Source: Siphonodentalium dalli (taxonomy: Eukaryota; Mollusca; Scaphopoda; Gadilida; Siphonodentaliidae). From it: 64,000 nt of DNA. The notes under the pieces are model-generated. The model was not told the origin of the DNA, searched no databases, and saw only the letters and a program-made list of their open reading frames with translations. Positions 34,532-46,065 of the stretch are shown here, in pieces; position 1 is the stretch's first letter, and every line of letters begins with the position of its first letter. A program made the position numbers and the translations under genes. The stretch is from assembly GCA_032622095.1 (NCBI GenBank), contig CP136062.1, positions 38,748,918 through 38,812,917 on the forward strand. The letters are read 5' to 3'.

Positions 34532-34745
34532 GATTGTTTTTTGTTGTCTCTTAATAACTGCTCAGATTCTACATACAATGAAGATGATGATATGTGAAAT
34601 TCAAGATTTTTTGCCAGATAGATCCAGATAAATACTTTGTTGAAAATCTCTTGCCATATTTGGCTCTATTTTTGCAAAACATGCATCTTCGTCTCAAAGT
34701 TAGTAGTATGGAGTACGTCCACACACTGGCAAGTTTGTCTGGTAT
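34532..34745 (+). repeat. Dispersed repeat shared with 51590-51739
   Basis: GTCTCTTAATAA, AATGAAGA, TTTTGCCAGATCCAGA-like and GCAAAACRTGCATCT words occur in the same order at 51600-51735. Both copies run directly into a TTAACCCTTTACC element. It also carries a fragment of the TIR family at 24960 (CTGGCAAGTTTG). Confidence 0.65.
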
Positions 34746-35145
34746 TTAACCCTTTACCCAACAGAAGGGCCCTGTGCCAATGCATTCTCTTATATATGCG
34801 AGTCGACCATAGGTCGCCTCGCATATATAAGAGAATGCATTGGCTTAACACATTAAAAATTATAAAATTGTTAAAGAATGTAAGAAAAAATGGTAAAAAG
34901 TGTTAAAAAAAGATTTTTGTTAGGCCAATGCATTCTCTTATATATGCGAGGCGACCTATGGTCAACTCGCATATATAAGAGAATGCATTGGCACAGGGCA
35001 TAACTGTAACTATCACAATGTGGTCAAGGAGCCGGTTCCAATGATATCCATATTTGTATGGTTCTATTGAGACAGACCGAAGATATGTTAGGCTGTTGAA
35101 GCTTTATTTGGCCGGTTTTGGCAGGTTTGTTGGGTAAAGGGTTAA
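34746..35145. mobile_element. TTAA-flanked MITE with twin palindromes, copy 1
   Basis: The ends are TTAACCCTTTACCCAACA and its inverse; the element is 400 bp. Palindromic modules lie at 34776-34844 and 34924-34994, followed by a ~150-bp right tail (CACAATGTGGTCAA, then TTTGTATGGTTCTATTGAG). A TTAA target and CCC-starting TIRs are typical of piggyBac-type elements. There is no coding capacity. It lies in the last VMAT intron. Confidence 0.85.
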
Positions 35146-35875
35146 GGTCTTTGTGGATCCAATTTTTCAAAAATTTGATAGAGTCCAAATACAGAATTCT
35201 GTTCATGTATATTAGTAATCATAGAAACCATGCCAATTGATGCAACAGTTTAAGAGTATACTTCATGGTGGATTATCTTAGAAATATAAAATGTGAACTT
35301 TATTGAGATTTAACATAATTAAATTTACAGGAAATTATCCAAGAAAAACAAAGTCCATATCTAAGAATCAAATATGGGAATATGTACTGAACACTGTGAT
35401 GAATGGTGTACGATAAAAACAATATTATATATCTTGAGTGTTCTTTGAAAAAATTAATTTGAACCAGTTGTTGACAAATGATATATACTTGCTTAAACGT
35501 TGGCTGTGTGGATACCAACATGTATGGTTTAGCAGTGGCCAGCGTAACCCATGTGAACTCTGTTGACAATATAATTCTAAGCCTCAATCAAACCCTACCA
35601 GACCATTACACTATTTCTAGTTAGTAGGTCACCACTCACGCATAGGATAATCACTCATTTGGAAGTTGACACAAGATAAAAGCCATTCACACCAGACTGG
35701 ATATAAGCCATGAAAAGGTGACCCATAAACTGCTGGCTCTCAGTCAACCATATTGTGAAGTTAGTATATCATTTGTCAACCACTGGTTCAAAGTATTTTT
35801 TTCAAAGAACGCTCAAGAAATATAATATTTTTTTTTTGTAGTACATCATTCATCACAGTGTTTTTTTTTCTTCAG
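35142..35875. mobile_element. Foldback element F2, truncated copy
   Basis: Starts TTAAGGTCTTTGTGGATCC and is collinear with the left arm and loop of the full element at 48203-49171. The right arm stops early at about 35875 (CATCATTCATCACAGTG). It lies within the last VMAT intron, abutting the TTAA MITE so closely that they share TTAA. Confidence 0.75.
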
Positions 35876-37071
35876 TTCACTGAAAATTGCTGCTCTCTTG
35901 CAGAGGAAAATATCATTGATTAGCGCCCGTTAATTTCCGGAGGTTATAACGTCTTGTCACGTTCATATACAAACATAATCCACATAGTGCTAACAATATT
36001 TAATTTTATTAAGAAGCAAGTTAGGTCCAATTACAAACACAAATATGTTGATAAATTTCCGAGAAGTTCACTTCCATATTCTTAAATACCTCCAGCCAGA
36101 GAACAACGTACCTAATTGGGCACACGCTACAGCATGTACGCCGAGCCCGAGGGTGATTCAAACATAAAATGTGTAAGTCTGATATTAGTTTGTGTCTTCC
36201 GTCCATTTTTATATACTGTAAATGTGATGCAATCACGTGGGTCACCTTTTGGTTCCGAGATCGGCTAGTACCAAATGCTTAGGTATTATATCAATATATA
36301 GAACCTAATCCTTCTCGGTACTATTGCTTAGATACTAAAAGACATATAGGTACTATGAACGACATATACGGATTGTTATATCTAAGAGTGTATGTGAAGA
36401 AGTTTCTATAGAAATTTGATAATAAAGAAACTTTCCAGAGAAGATGAGGCCTAAACAGGTTCCCAGAAGATGAATTTAGTGATGATAGCCCGCTATGGCT
36501 ATGGGGGTAGCGTCATTCTGCAAATGACAGGCACACTAAACTCAGGCTTGATCGTGCAGTAACTAACGTCATTGCATCGCTCTAATAAGCATTAAATCCA
36601 TCACAGGCACCTATTCTGAAATTCCAAAATGTATCACTGAAAAGTATACTATAGATATATTTATCTTACGCGTTTCTTGACAATTTGCCAGGTAATGTTA
36701 ACAGCCGTATGAACGCCGCATTAATACCGATGGGAAGATGAGGAAGTCAAAGGCTGATATGTCAAATTAATTTGGCGAAATGTTTTTAAAACGAAGCAAA
36801 CATTTATTGTCGACACATGGAAGGTTTATAAAATAAAAGGATGGCTACACATGTAAACATTGTCGGGTGCTGACGAAACAATCCCCCCTCTATTCCATCG
36901 CTTTCCACTTTTGACAATTTTAAACTGCGCCAGTATCTTCCTTGTTGACACTTGTTAGACCCCTTTGGCAGCCCCAATATGGTTTTATGTGAATTTATAT
37001 AGTGGTATAGTGGACAGACATACATTCGCAAATATATATAGATATAGATCATCGGTGGCAACACGACTTAC
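35876..37071. other. VMAT intron remainder
   Basis: No gene is recognised. At 36895-37060 there is a relative of the dispersed arm sequence seen at about 540, 2401, 4213 and 5470 (the CCAGTATCTTCCTTG and ACATTCGCAAATATATATAG words), reaching to 11 bp from the next exon. Confidence 0.5.
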
Positions 37072-37117
37072 CACTTAAAGCCAATCCCCTTGACAATTTC
37101 ACCACTAACAGCCGGAC
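37072..37117 (-). CDS. VMAT (SLC18A-type) penultimate exon
   Basis: A 46-bp exon on the minus strand, between TTTTTTCAG (acceptor) and GTAAGT (donor). With a G from the preceding exon it encodes GPAVSGEIVKGIGFKW, completing Trp with the next exon's first base. This matches the conserved GPxxGGxIxxxIGFxW segment after TM11 in VMATs. Both borders are canonical, and the phase in (1) and out (2) match the neighbouring exons exactly. That makes chance very unlikely despite the small size. Confidence 0.88.
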
Positions 37118-37140
37118 CTGAAAAAATGGACATGTATACG

Positions 37141-37284
37141 TACGAATACGACATATAAACACAGTTTATTACATAGAATAAGTTGAAAATACAATGTTTT
37201 GAAGCTTCCTTTTTCAAATGGTAAATAGAATGGCATATATTTTATATAATGTGATCTGGGGGTGAGAAAATTAAGTGAGCCTTT
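37141..37284. mobile_element. T1-related fragment
   Basis: The right end GAAAATTAAGTGAGCCTTT and the AATAAGTTGAAAATACAATG interior match family T1. The left end is missing. Confidence 0.6.
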
Positions 37285-37324
37285 AATGGTTACCTTAGAT
37301 GCACGATTCTATAGTTTCCACAAA

Positions 37325-37425
37325 TCATGGAAGTTATGGATTTGACACAGTCAGATTTAACTATAATACAATGAAATTATGGATTTGACACAGCCAGATT
37401 TAACTATAATGCAATAAAATTGAAT
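37325..37425 (+). repeat. 48-bp tandem duplication
   Basis: Two nearly identical units contain ATGGATTTGACACAG and CAGATTTAACTATAA, differing at two or three positions. Confidence 0.8.
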
Positions 37426-37807
37426 ACATTTACAAGTATACTAGTTAAATTGAGAATGTGCTAGACCTGATTGGCCATCTGGATATACTGTTTATAAGTG
37501 TTAGTATGGCGCCCACTACTTCAATTCTATAATATTTCACTGCACCAGTGCTTACTCCTATCGGGTATATAGCCGTGCGTAAATATCCCGTAACGTGGCG
37601 GTTGGGAGTTGGTCAGATTTGCTAACAGTTGTAAATGACATGCATTTATGCATGCATGACACGGCATCAATTGGACATTTCAGATCGACAGGTAGGTTGA
37701 AAATAGTTTGATTACCAATCAGTATTTATTGTGCAATTTGGAAAACTTCAAACATTAGCAATTATCACGTTGGTAATATTTACAATATTTAAAATACAGT
37801 TTCAATA

Positions 37808-38325
37808 CAGGGGCGTATGAACCGGATGGGTAATGGGGTAAGTACCCCCCCCCCGAAATTCCAGAAAATGGTCAACACTTAAACTGTATTTCTTATTTAT
37901 TCAACCTAACCAATCATATACTCCGCCCGCACATTTTGCCATAAAACATATAGTATACTATATAGGAAATAGTGTCTTATATATAGTATCATGCGGATGG
38001 GGGGGGGGGGTCATTCTTTAAAGCTGTGGTTTCATACGCGGCTACGCAGTACGCGATATCCTGGAACGGAAAACACGAGTACGCGTTTTTGCTCAATTGC
38101 GATGCGGGTGAAGAACCACTTCCAATATGAGTCAAGACCGTTTGAATCACTTGATGGTGTGTGACATATATATAGAACGACTTGACAATATCGACATGAA
38201 AATGGTTTCAAATGAATTTGTTCATGGGAATGATGCTCGTCTGGATACGTTTGGAGTGTATGACATTGAGTGGACACCTATTGTAGATATATACACCCCC
38301 ATATGTATAGCTTCCTACGCCCCTG
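37808..38325. mobile_element. hAT-like MITE with 8-bp target duplication
   Basis: The termini are CAGGGGCGTA and its inverse TACGCCCCTG. TTTCAATA (8 bp) directly flanks both ends (37800-37807 and 38326-38333). CAGGGGCGTA-type TIRs plus an 8-bp duplication fit the hAT superfamily. The 518-bp interior has C and G runs and no transposase. It lies in the VMAT intron. Confidence 0.85.
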
Positions 38326-38428
38326 TTTCAATACGGTTAAATTTTACTATTTATATTATTAATAGAAATTCAGAACGTAAATTAACAAAATCTACACATA
38401 GTGCTTGGAACTCTGGTTCTGCAAACCT

Positions 38429-38888
38429 TAACCCTTTACCAAACATAACGGCCCTGTGCCAATGCATTCTCTTATATATGCGAGTCGACCATAGGTCGCC
38501 TCGCATATATAAGAGAATGCATTGGCTTAACACATATTAAAAATGATAAAATTGTCAAAGAATGTAGAAAAATATTATTAAAATTGTTAAAAAATGTAAG
38601 AAAAAAGTATAAAATTGTTAAAGAATGTAAGAAAAAATGGTAAAAAGTGTTAAATTTTTTGTTTAGGCCAATGCATTCTCTTATATATGCGAGGCGACAT
38701 ATGGTCGACTCGCATATATAAGAGAATGCATTGGCACAGGGCATAACTGTAACCATCACAATGTGGTCAATGAACCGGTTCCAATAATATCCATATTTGT
38801 ATGGTGTTATTGAGACAGACCAAAGATATTTTAGGCTGTTGAAGCTTTATTTGGGCGTTTTTGGCCGTTTTGTTGGGTAAAGGGTTAA
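38429..38888. mobile_element. TTAA-flanked MITE with twin palindromes, copy 2
   Basis: The ends TTAACCCTTTACCAAACA and inverse TTAACCCTTTACCCAACA enclose 460 bp. Modules lie at 38458-38526 and 38667-38735, with a ~70-bp longer spacer than copy 1. It lies in the VMAT intron between exons 37072-37117 and 39070-39189. Confidence 0.85.
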
Positions 38889-39069
38889 ATATTACACACC
38901 ATCGACATCTTTAGCTGTCTAATGAAAGAAATGTAAAGTTATTCTGAATACAAAATATGAATTGTTTTGGTCTTTTTCAACAATGGGGGAGGGTGCAGTT
39001 TACTATTCTACAATTGGAATATGCATGGTATGACTAGTGTGCAATGCATAAAATTACAATGATACTCAC

Positions 39070-39189
39070 CTATAGCGAACCCCAGACAAAATGCAACATC
39101 AGCAATAGTATAGACACTTCCGTATACCGACACATGGCGTAAATCGACAAGGTAGGCCATCAGAGGCATCATAGAGGAGTCAACCATGC
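39070..39189 (-). CDS. VMAT (SLC18A-type) exon, TM10-TM11 region
   Basis: A 120-bp minus-strand exon with acceptor CTGTTTACAG and donor GTGAGTATC. Its first two bases finish a Gly codon. It then encodes [19 protein letters not shown], followed by [20 protein letters not shown]. This is almost the signature of SLC18 transporters. The Asp in MVDSSMMP and the Asp in IADVAFC correspond to the two membrane aspartates in TM10 and TM11 known to be needed for proton-coupled amine transport in mammalian VMATs (D400 and D427 of rat VMAT2, from memory). ADVAFC rather than ADISYS favours VMAT over VAChT. Upstream exons were not found to 64000; they may lie outside. Confidence 0.92.
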
Positions 39190-39441
39190 CTGTAAACAGA
39201 GGTCATAATCAGTCAAAGATGTCAAACATTATATTTCTTTTCTGTTTTTAAATGGATAGATTTTTATTATGGATAATCTTGTGTTAATATGTTCGTATTT
39301 TAACATTCCTCAATACGATTCTTCACAAGACATGCATAAGTTCATTTATTATATGACTACCACTAATCCCTTACAAATACCACTATTGTTTGGCAATAAA
39401 TTCCGAGTAGTCGGAAAAATGCTTGTCTGGTCGTGAGCCGT

Positions 39442-39500
39442 ATCGGTATTCTATGAATTCCGTATCAGTATCCTTTGAATTCCGTATCAGTATCCTGTGA
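39442..39500 (+). repeat. ~23-bp minisatellite, about three units
   Basis: CCGTATCAGTATCCTTTGAA-type units repeat at about 39439, 39461 and 39481 with minor variation. Confidence 0.75.
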
Positions 39501-39655
39501 AATTAGGTCACCGGAAGTTGGGAACTATTTATCAATTTGGGAGTTTCGGGTGATGACTGGGAATGTACAATGTGATGACATGGGATGGTGTAGCGAAGTA
39601 GTTTTGCCCTTTGTGACATGGGATGAACCAAAAATGTGTCATATAATAAACGCTT

Positions 39656-39816
39656 TATCGGTACAGTGAAGTGATATGGGCTGCAGTATCACGTCTCGTT
39701 GACGATGTCAGATCGCCGCATCAAACTCGCTGCCTGCGGCAGCTCGTTTGATACGGCGATCTGACATCGTCAACTCGGCGTGATACTGCAGCCCATATCA
39801 CTTCACTGTACCGATA
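39656..39816. repeat. 161-bp near-perfect hairpin
   Basis: Arms of about 78 bp starting TATCGGTACAGTGAAGTGAT pair with the inverse ending at 39816. By eye only a handful of positions differ. The central region around CTGCCTGCGGCAG is a short loop. No flanking duplication is clear. Confidence 0.85.
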
Positions 39817-40212
39817 ATGTGTATATATTGACCTAACAATCGTTCTTCATATACATCAGTGCAACAACAGCGAAATTGTGTATAATTCATGAACGTTGAT
39901 TTCCCCTTGCCTATATGGCGACGTAACGAACACTTTGTGATTTTTTAGACATATTAATAGATTGCCATGATATGACATTGAAGCATTGGGGATAATATGT
40001 GCCTGGCAACTTATACCTGCGCATTCATATACAATTTGCTTAATTCTGGTATGATTCGTATTCTTGAATACAACAAAATGGTCTGCACTTTAACACATAT
40101 TTGGGCATATTTGTACGAATAACGGAGGTAGTTCTCAGTCAAAGATGGCAAACATGGTATTCCATTAGTGGTCTCTTCAATACCTTTATAGTCTCTGGTA
40201 TATGTATATGTA

Positions 40213-40621
40213 TATAAATGGTCTATATTCTTTCCTGCCAATGTATTAGTTAAAGGCACGGATGGCCTTCGCGGTGGGTATGCTGTTAAAATAGTCACAC
40301 ACGTTAAAACTCCCATACACGAAAAGAAAATTAAAAAATAGAAAATTTTATTCTTATACCAATCATAAATATCCCGTAAACCGTATGTTATTGTCAAGTT
40401 CGAATGCTTTGTTATGGAAACAAAGACCAGGTTCTGTAACCTTTTCGACTTTTGTTTACATAACAAAGCATACGAACTTAACAATAACATACTATTTACG
40501 CAATATTTATGATTGGTATAAGAACAAGAAGTGTCTATGTTTTAATATTCTTTCTGTTTGGCGGTTTTAACTGATGTAACGATTTTAACAGCATACCCAC
40601 CACGAAGGCCACCATTTATAT
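40213..40621. mobile_element. Foldback element with GGTGGGTATGCTGTTAAAA arms
   Basis: GCGGTGGGTATGCTGTTAAA at about 40270 is mirrored at about 40605. The TTATTGTCAAGTTCGAATGC and ATACCAATCATAAATAT segments pair as well. ORFs on both strands here give similar proteins only because the arms are mirror images. The left side has an extra ~43 bp. Confidence 0.7.
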
Positions 40622-40994
40622 TCACATACAGAAAATCTCGAAAAAGAAACATTTTCCAAAACAACAAATTAACGAGAAAAACATTAAATTCTGGTCTTTC
40701 CAGCACGTGTCGAAAATTATAACAAGGAACCAGATTAAGGTTACCGAAGACTTTTGTTGCATATATTCTGTTGAGTATAAAATGAGATATGTCCCATAAA
40801 TGGCCGGGTTCAGGGTAGAGTCTCTTTTAACGTTTCGAACTTGCTTCTGAAATGAATGTTATTATTATTTGTATTGACAGTATTATTAAAGGGGGACTTT
40901 ACACTAAATCCGGCTATTTGTGGGACTGTCTTTTGTTATACTTAACAGCATATATGCATCAAATGAATGAATGCAAACAACCCATATACCCTGT

Positions 40995-41335
40995 GCCAAA
41001 GCATTCTCTTATATATGCGAGTCGATCAAAGGTCGCCTCGCATATATAAGAGAATGCATTGGCCTAACAATATTTCATCATTTGTTATTATTTTTTACAA
41101 TTTTAATAATTTGTTCTTATATTCGTTAACAGACTTATTTTGTAGGTTTAGTGCCAGGGAATCTTACGTTTTTCATGGGTATCAAACATTTTTTTAGGTT
41201 GAAATGTTTTTTGGGTAAGCTTAAGCATGCTATAGCGAATTTAAAAACAAACTGGATAAAACCTTAGGGCATGTTATAACTCAAAACTATCACTAAGTAT
41301 TCATAGTAATAAGTTTATAATGAAAATTAGTGTAT
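40995..41335 (+). mobile_element. Half of a palindrome-bearing element
   Basis: One palindromic module (40995-41063) is followed by the interior shared with 6440-6690 and 60230-60420 (CTTATTTTGTAGG, then CAAACTGGATAAAACC). Outer TIRs and the second module are missing. Confidence 0.75.
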
Positions 41336-41411
41336 GACTTGAGTCATTTCATCATAATTAACATGTTGGTATCATTGTACTTTATTATGTTGTTTAAAGT
41401 GACTTATAGGC

Positions 41412-41476
41412 CTTGTTGACCGGGTGTGTCCTTATTGACCGGGTGTGTTCTTATTGGCCGGGTGTGTTCTTATTGT
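41412..41476 (+). repeat. 23-bp minisatellite, three units
   Basis: TTATTGACCGGGTGTGTTC units repeat three times with one or two changes. Confidence 0.8.
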
Positions 41477-41640
41477 GTTACTTGACATTACTATCACCTG
41501 TATGTGACATGTTTTAAACACCATACACACATGTCACTACAATACAATATTCGTTCGTTCATATCGTTCATAGGGCACTAATCCATGGCTCAAATTCATT
41601 CATATGTTACATTGATTTAGTGTACTTCGATATTGATTAG

Positions 41641-41774
41641 GCTATGTGATATGGGACTCAGATCCATCCATATATGATCTATTCGAATTCTATTTAGATA
41701 CAGTTGTCATGAAAAAAGTAACAATATTGGAATATTTTGTTAGTTATACATGGCAAACAATATTAATTTACTGA
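41641..41774 (+). repeat. Dispersed repeat: empty-site counterpart of 29470-30580
   Basis: Collinear with the sequence around the M2 element and the 30096-30540 insertion, but uninterrupted by either. This makes it a natural pre-insertion reference. Confidence 0.8.
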
Positions 41775-42580
41775 GACAACTCATTCTGCATTATTCTCAG
41801 AAACTGTCCATGTTCATTTGAAAATTATCTAGATCAAGCCAGAATGAATTGTAACTGACAAAACACTTGAATAAAAAAATGTTAGATTTAATTAAGAAAA
41901 TGCACATGCCGGCAGCGTTCAGACATAGCGTAGCGAGGGGACTGAACTATGTTTTGCAGCTTGTAACGAAGGTTCTCCATTAGAGGTCACGTGGATTGCG
42001 TACCGTTTATGAAGTTCGCAACGGCTGTTTCTCGCAATTTCATCCATAAGCAGACACAACTTATTCGATTTATATGGTATACGCTCTTAAAGCGACATAT
42101 AACATTCAAGCCTCCCATTAAAACCCATTGATTTAACGCATTCGTCGTGCCCCATAGGTTAGTCAGGTTCTCACACACGTAGGTGTAACGTGTGATACTA
42201 AGCAAATGCACCAGCGGTCAAAGTCACATGATTTCTCGGCGCGAAAAACACGTTTATTAAGGCGCAAGGTATAGTAGCAGTTGTAAAGAATAGTTGGTGG
42301 TGACGGCAAGCTGCGACCACCCGTACGCTTAATTCACTTCCATCAACATAATATTCCTCTGAGACAAATTAATCCCATTTCTCACACTGTTTGCATAGCG
42401 TTGGTCGCGTCGGCCTTTTGGTTAATAGCATATTTGATAAATCTTCTTTGTCACACGTTTCGTAAGATACAGGTTGGATTAAAATAAACGTCTAAACGGA
42501 ATTGCCGTGAACGTGTTAGGCGAACTGGTCATGTAAGCCAGGTGAATTGTAATGGTAAAATAAGTTACAAGTTAAGTTTG
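41775..42580 (+). repeat. ~800-bp dispersed repeat pair, copy 2
   Basis: Collinear with 26163-26975, from ACAACTCATTCTGCAT on. The two copies also sit after related neighbours, so a larger duplication is possible. Confidence 0.8.
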
Positions 42581-42985
42581 TACACATATACACATTGTCC
42601 ATTGCCATACAGTCAACGCATGTATACATATACACCCACCCATCACAATACAACCACCCAATGTACGCATGTACACCCCACCCATGACCACACAGTCACG
42701 CCATATATACATAAACAACACAAAGATGGACAATGCAGCTAATATCGCTATACACATACACCACTGCCATGGCCAGACAGCCACGCCCTGTTTTCATGTT
42801 CACCTCACACATGACCATAAGCTACTCATTATATACATATACATCTCAACGTGACCACCCCATATATGACTATATAGTCACACATTGTATAACTATTCAC
42901 ATGATTCATGGATACAATAACTCCCCGTATACATACTCACATCACCTATCACCATGCAGTCAAAAGACATACACAAGGTATTAAG
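42580..42985 (+). repeat. Degenerate ~40-bp CA-rich minisatellite
   Basis: Words CCACCCATGACCACA, CAGTCACGC and ATATACATATACAC recur throughout, mostly at 35-50-bp intervals. Several overlapping ORFs on both strands reflect low complexity, not genes. Confidence 0.75.
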
Positions 42986-43174
42986 TTGATCAATGTTGAT
43001 TCTAATGGGCCAGAGTAGCCACATACTATGATCCCTCTCAGTTCTGTTTCAACATTCTGCCCATTTCAGTTAAAGTGATGTGAAATACTCATGCTAAAAG
43101 TAGTTATATTTTAAGAATATTGTATCCAAATTGACATGACACACCACCATTCTTATATATTAATTAAATGTAGC

Positions 43175-43300
43175 GACTCTCGATTTTCGATGATGTTATT
43201 AGAATGCTACATTCCACCAGTTGGTACAGCGCCTGTATACTGACTTATCAGTTTCATGCACCCGAATAAGTCCATAATATGTCACTAAAACAAACATGGA
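43175..43300 (-). repeat. Dispersed repeat D1, copy 3
   Basis: Inverse-orientation match to D1: the CATAATATGTCACT end, CTTATCAGTTTCATGCACCC, and GATGATGTTATTAGAATGCT. Confidence 0.65.
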
Positions 43301-45525
43301 CAGAATCCCAAGAAAGTTTTCGGCAAAATCCACTGCATCCCTTAGAACGAACTGTCCATGCCTCTTACGGTACTGGGTTAACACGAATAGAACATTTAGT
43401 TGACAAAGTAACATGTTTAATAACCAAGTGAGTCACAATAAGCTGCCTTTTCGGAACAGCAGAGAATAATGTTCGGAATAAATGTGACAAGTCAACATTT
43501 TACCAAATTTGGTTGCCATTTTGCAAGCCATCTTGAGCAAAATTCTGTAAATCACCTCAGTATAACACAGTTAGCACATATCAAAAACAATAAATACATT
43601 TGATACCACAGATAGTTCCATTTTACTTTTTAGAAATGGTTCAAACGTTAACAGTGATTTTTTGCCGATTTTGATGTCAAGTTTGTGAGATAAATGTTCG
43701 ATTAATTCTGGCTATTTCAGTGGTTAAGATAGTAACAATTAAACAATAATCCAATATGCATCAGAAATGTTAGTATTCAAAATATACAAGACAGAATAGT
43801 CAATCAACCACAACTTGTAAGCAGTTGCACGGTACGCTGTGGCAATATTTGCCATTTTTTATATATTGGTCGCCATTTTGATCCAAAGCGACAATTTTGG
43901 TACAATTGAGGTAGAAGATCAATAAAAAATAGAAAGCATCACTAACGTTGACACGGTTCTTCCAATTTCTTGATGAAATATAACTAGAATCCCAATGGTG
44001 ATATTTTGTGATATGTTAAACCGCGTTCTGTAAAATCGAATTTTTGAGTGATCGGATTGGGTTGGGGCCCCATGAATGGCATCTTTCATTTCTTCAAAGG
44101 TCAGTTAACATGCTTAATTCAAATATTAAGTCACAGTTCCAAACAGCAGAAACTTATCTTAAAGATACTAGTAAAAAAGGTAACAAATCACTTCCGGCCG
44201 CCATTTTGGCTGCCATCTTTAACGAGGAGTTCCAATTGTGGCACAGAAAAGTGGCGTTATATCTTAGCTTTACAAAAATGTATACATGTGTATATATATG
44301 GGAAGATTGCATCAAACTAATTTAACGGAAATGACAGCCATCTTGGACGCCATCTTGAATTAAAAATAAATGCTCAAAGCGAATGCTAGCGGAATTTGGA
44401 TATGTTATAGAGGATATATTCCTCTTCAATATGGTATACAAACTAACTTTTTCCAGGTCAAACAGGGTCAAACCGTTCATCGACCAGTCTACACTCGCAG
44501 ATGTGTTTCGATAGTCAAATGTGACAGTCGCATGATTGTGTCTTACTATTATATCATATACATTGTATAAGTGGATCATGAATTCCGAAGAAGTCTTTCT
44601 GCCAGCATGATAATAAGGAATTTGGACATGAAACCAACAACCAACTTGCTTTTTACCAAAGGTGCGGCTGCAAATCATTAGTATGTGACAAACGTGTCGC
44701 ATTTACACGCACACTTTTCGAAATTACTACTAATAGTCCATTGGTTCCTCCAGATTCTCCAGATACAAGTTATGTTGTTAGTTATATCGGATATGTGGAG
44801 CGCTATATAGTGAAGTGATTATTATGTTGGATTATTGGATATATCACTATTTAGTGGTTCTAAAAGTAAATGTTAATTCGTTTAGTTTCATCGTTGGATT
44901 AGTGGTCCTGAGTACCTGTGAATATTTTCGGAACTGGATTAGTTTTGTGGAATAATCATATAAATGTAATTATTCTATAGTAGTTAATAAATAATTCAAC
45001 CAATGTATGTGTTACTAATGCCACCGCCTTCCGTTCGCCCTGTTGGTGTATATATATTGTATGTTTGGTAAATCACCCTAATTCCCAAGTCACTGCCGCA
45101 TATTAATCCCAAGGCTGGCAAACTTCAGTGATATCCCATTGTTCGACACGCGCCCCTCATAACAAACAAATCGCGCGGTCGTTTCAATGCAGCTTCAATT
45201 ATTATACCAGATGACATGCACCCTACCCGCTCTCCCCTTATACACCGTCCCTATAAATGTGCCTGCTTAGTATATCAGAAGTGCGCAAATAGTAACGGCG
45301 TATAATTAACGCCCCCGGTGTATACTGTTCTACAAATTTTAGAAAGCTGTGGTCAGCTGGGGATTTTATAAATATATAATGGGTTTTTCCTGATATTTTT
45401 GGACGCATTAAAGTTGTACTGCGATCCCGAGCCCGGTAAAAGCTGTAGATGGAATTTCAATTTCGTTTATTTATTATCGTTGATTTTGGTTTATGATAAG
45501 CTGTGCCAATTACAAATAGAAGTAA
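43300..45525. other. No recognised gene; scattered GCCATTTTGG words
   Basis: GCCATTTTGCAAGCCATCTTG-like pairs recur at about 43513, 43860, 44198 and 44334, at intervals near 330 bp. This hints at an old, highly diverged tandem repeat. Short ORFs near 44044-44702 lie in it and are not recognised. Confidence 0.45.
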
Positions 45526-45529
45526 TGAA

Positions 45530-45960
45530 AAATATAATTTGTAAAATGCGTATGTCAATTGATACATGTTGTCTGAGTGTAGTGTGAGACAGCCGAGTCA
45601 GCCACCGGTTCGTTAATTAGGTGCTGATCGGCGTGACAGTTTGCAGTAGGTCCCCTATTTGCGGAGTTGTTTGCGAAAGTCCCCAAATTCGCGGAGATTC
45701 CTAAAATGGTCGAAATATGTTGATTTTAATGAGGGAACGGTGCATATATCTCAATTTATACGTATTTTAAAGAGGTTAATCGGATACAGCTGAGTCCGTC
45801 ACGGTTCGTTAATTGGTGCTGATCAGTGTGACAATTTGCAGTAGGTCCCTATTTGCGGAGGTCCCCGAATTCACGGAGTTCTCATAAAATGGTCGAAATA
45901 TGTTGATTTTAATTAGGGAACAGGTGCGTATATGTCAATTGATACGTATTTTAAACAAAT
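45530..45960 (+). repeat. ~196-bp tandem repeat, two units plus a partial
   Basis: Units start at about 45591 and 45787 with CAGCYGAGTC. They contain GTTTGCAGTAGGTCCC and AAAATGGTCGAAATATGTTG. The preceding 60 bp resemble a unit end. Confidence 0.8.
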
Positions 45961-45996
45961 AACGTAACGGTCATCATAATAGTGGTTTGTTCTATA

Positions 45997-46065
45997 AATC
46001 ATATCATCGTCATCATCATCATCATCATCATCGTCATCATCATCATCATCGTCATCATCATCAAA
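45997..46065 (+). repeat. ATC/GTC trinucleotide microsatellite (LINE tail)
   Basis: About 20 CAT-type triplets occur with interspersed CGT. It abuts the 3' end of the LINE remnant, whose minus-strand tail would be a GAT repeat. Confidence 0.75.

Noticed and set aside
40011-40570. Similar proteins encoded on opposite strands
   Set aside because: They are the two arms of one inverted repeat read in opposite directions, not two related genes.
42542-42984. Overlapping His/Thr-rich ORFs
   Set aside because: Low-complexity CA-rich minisatellite translated in several frames.
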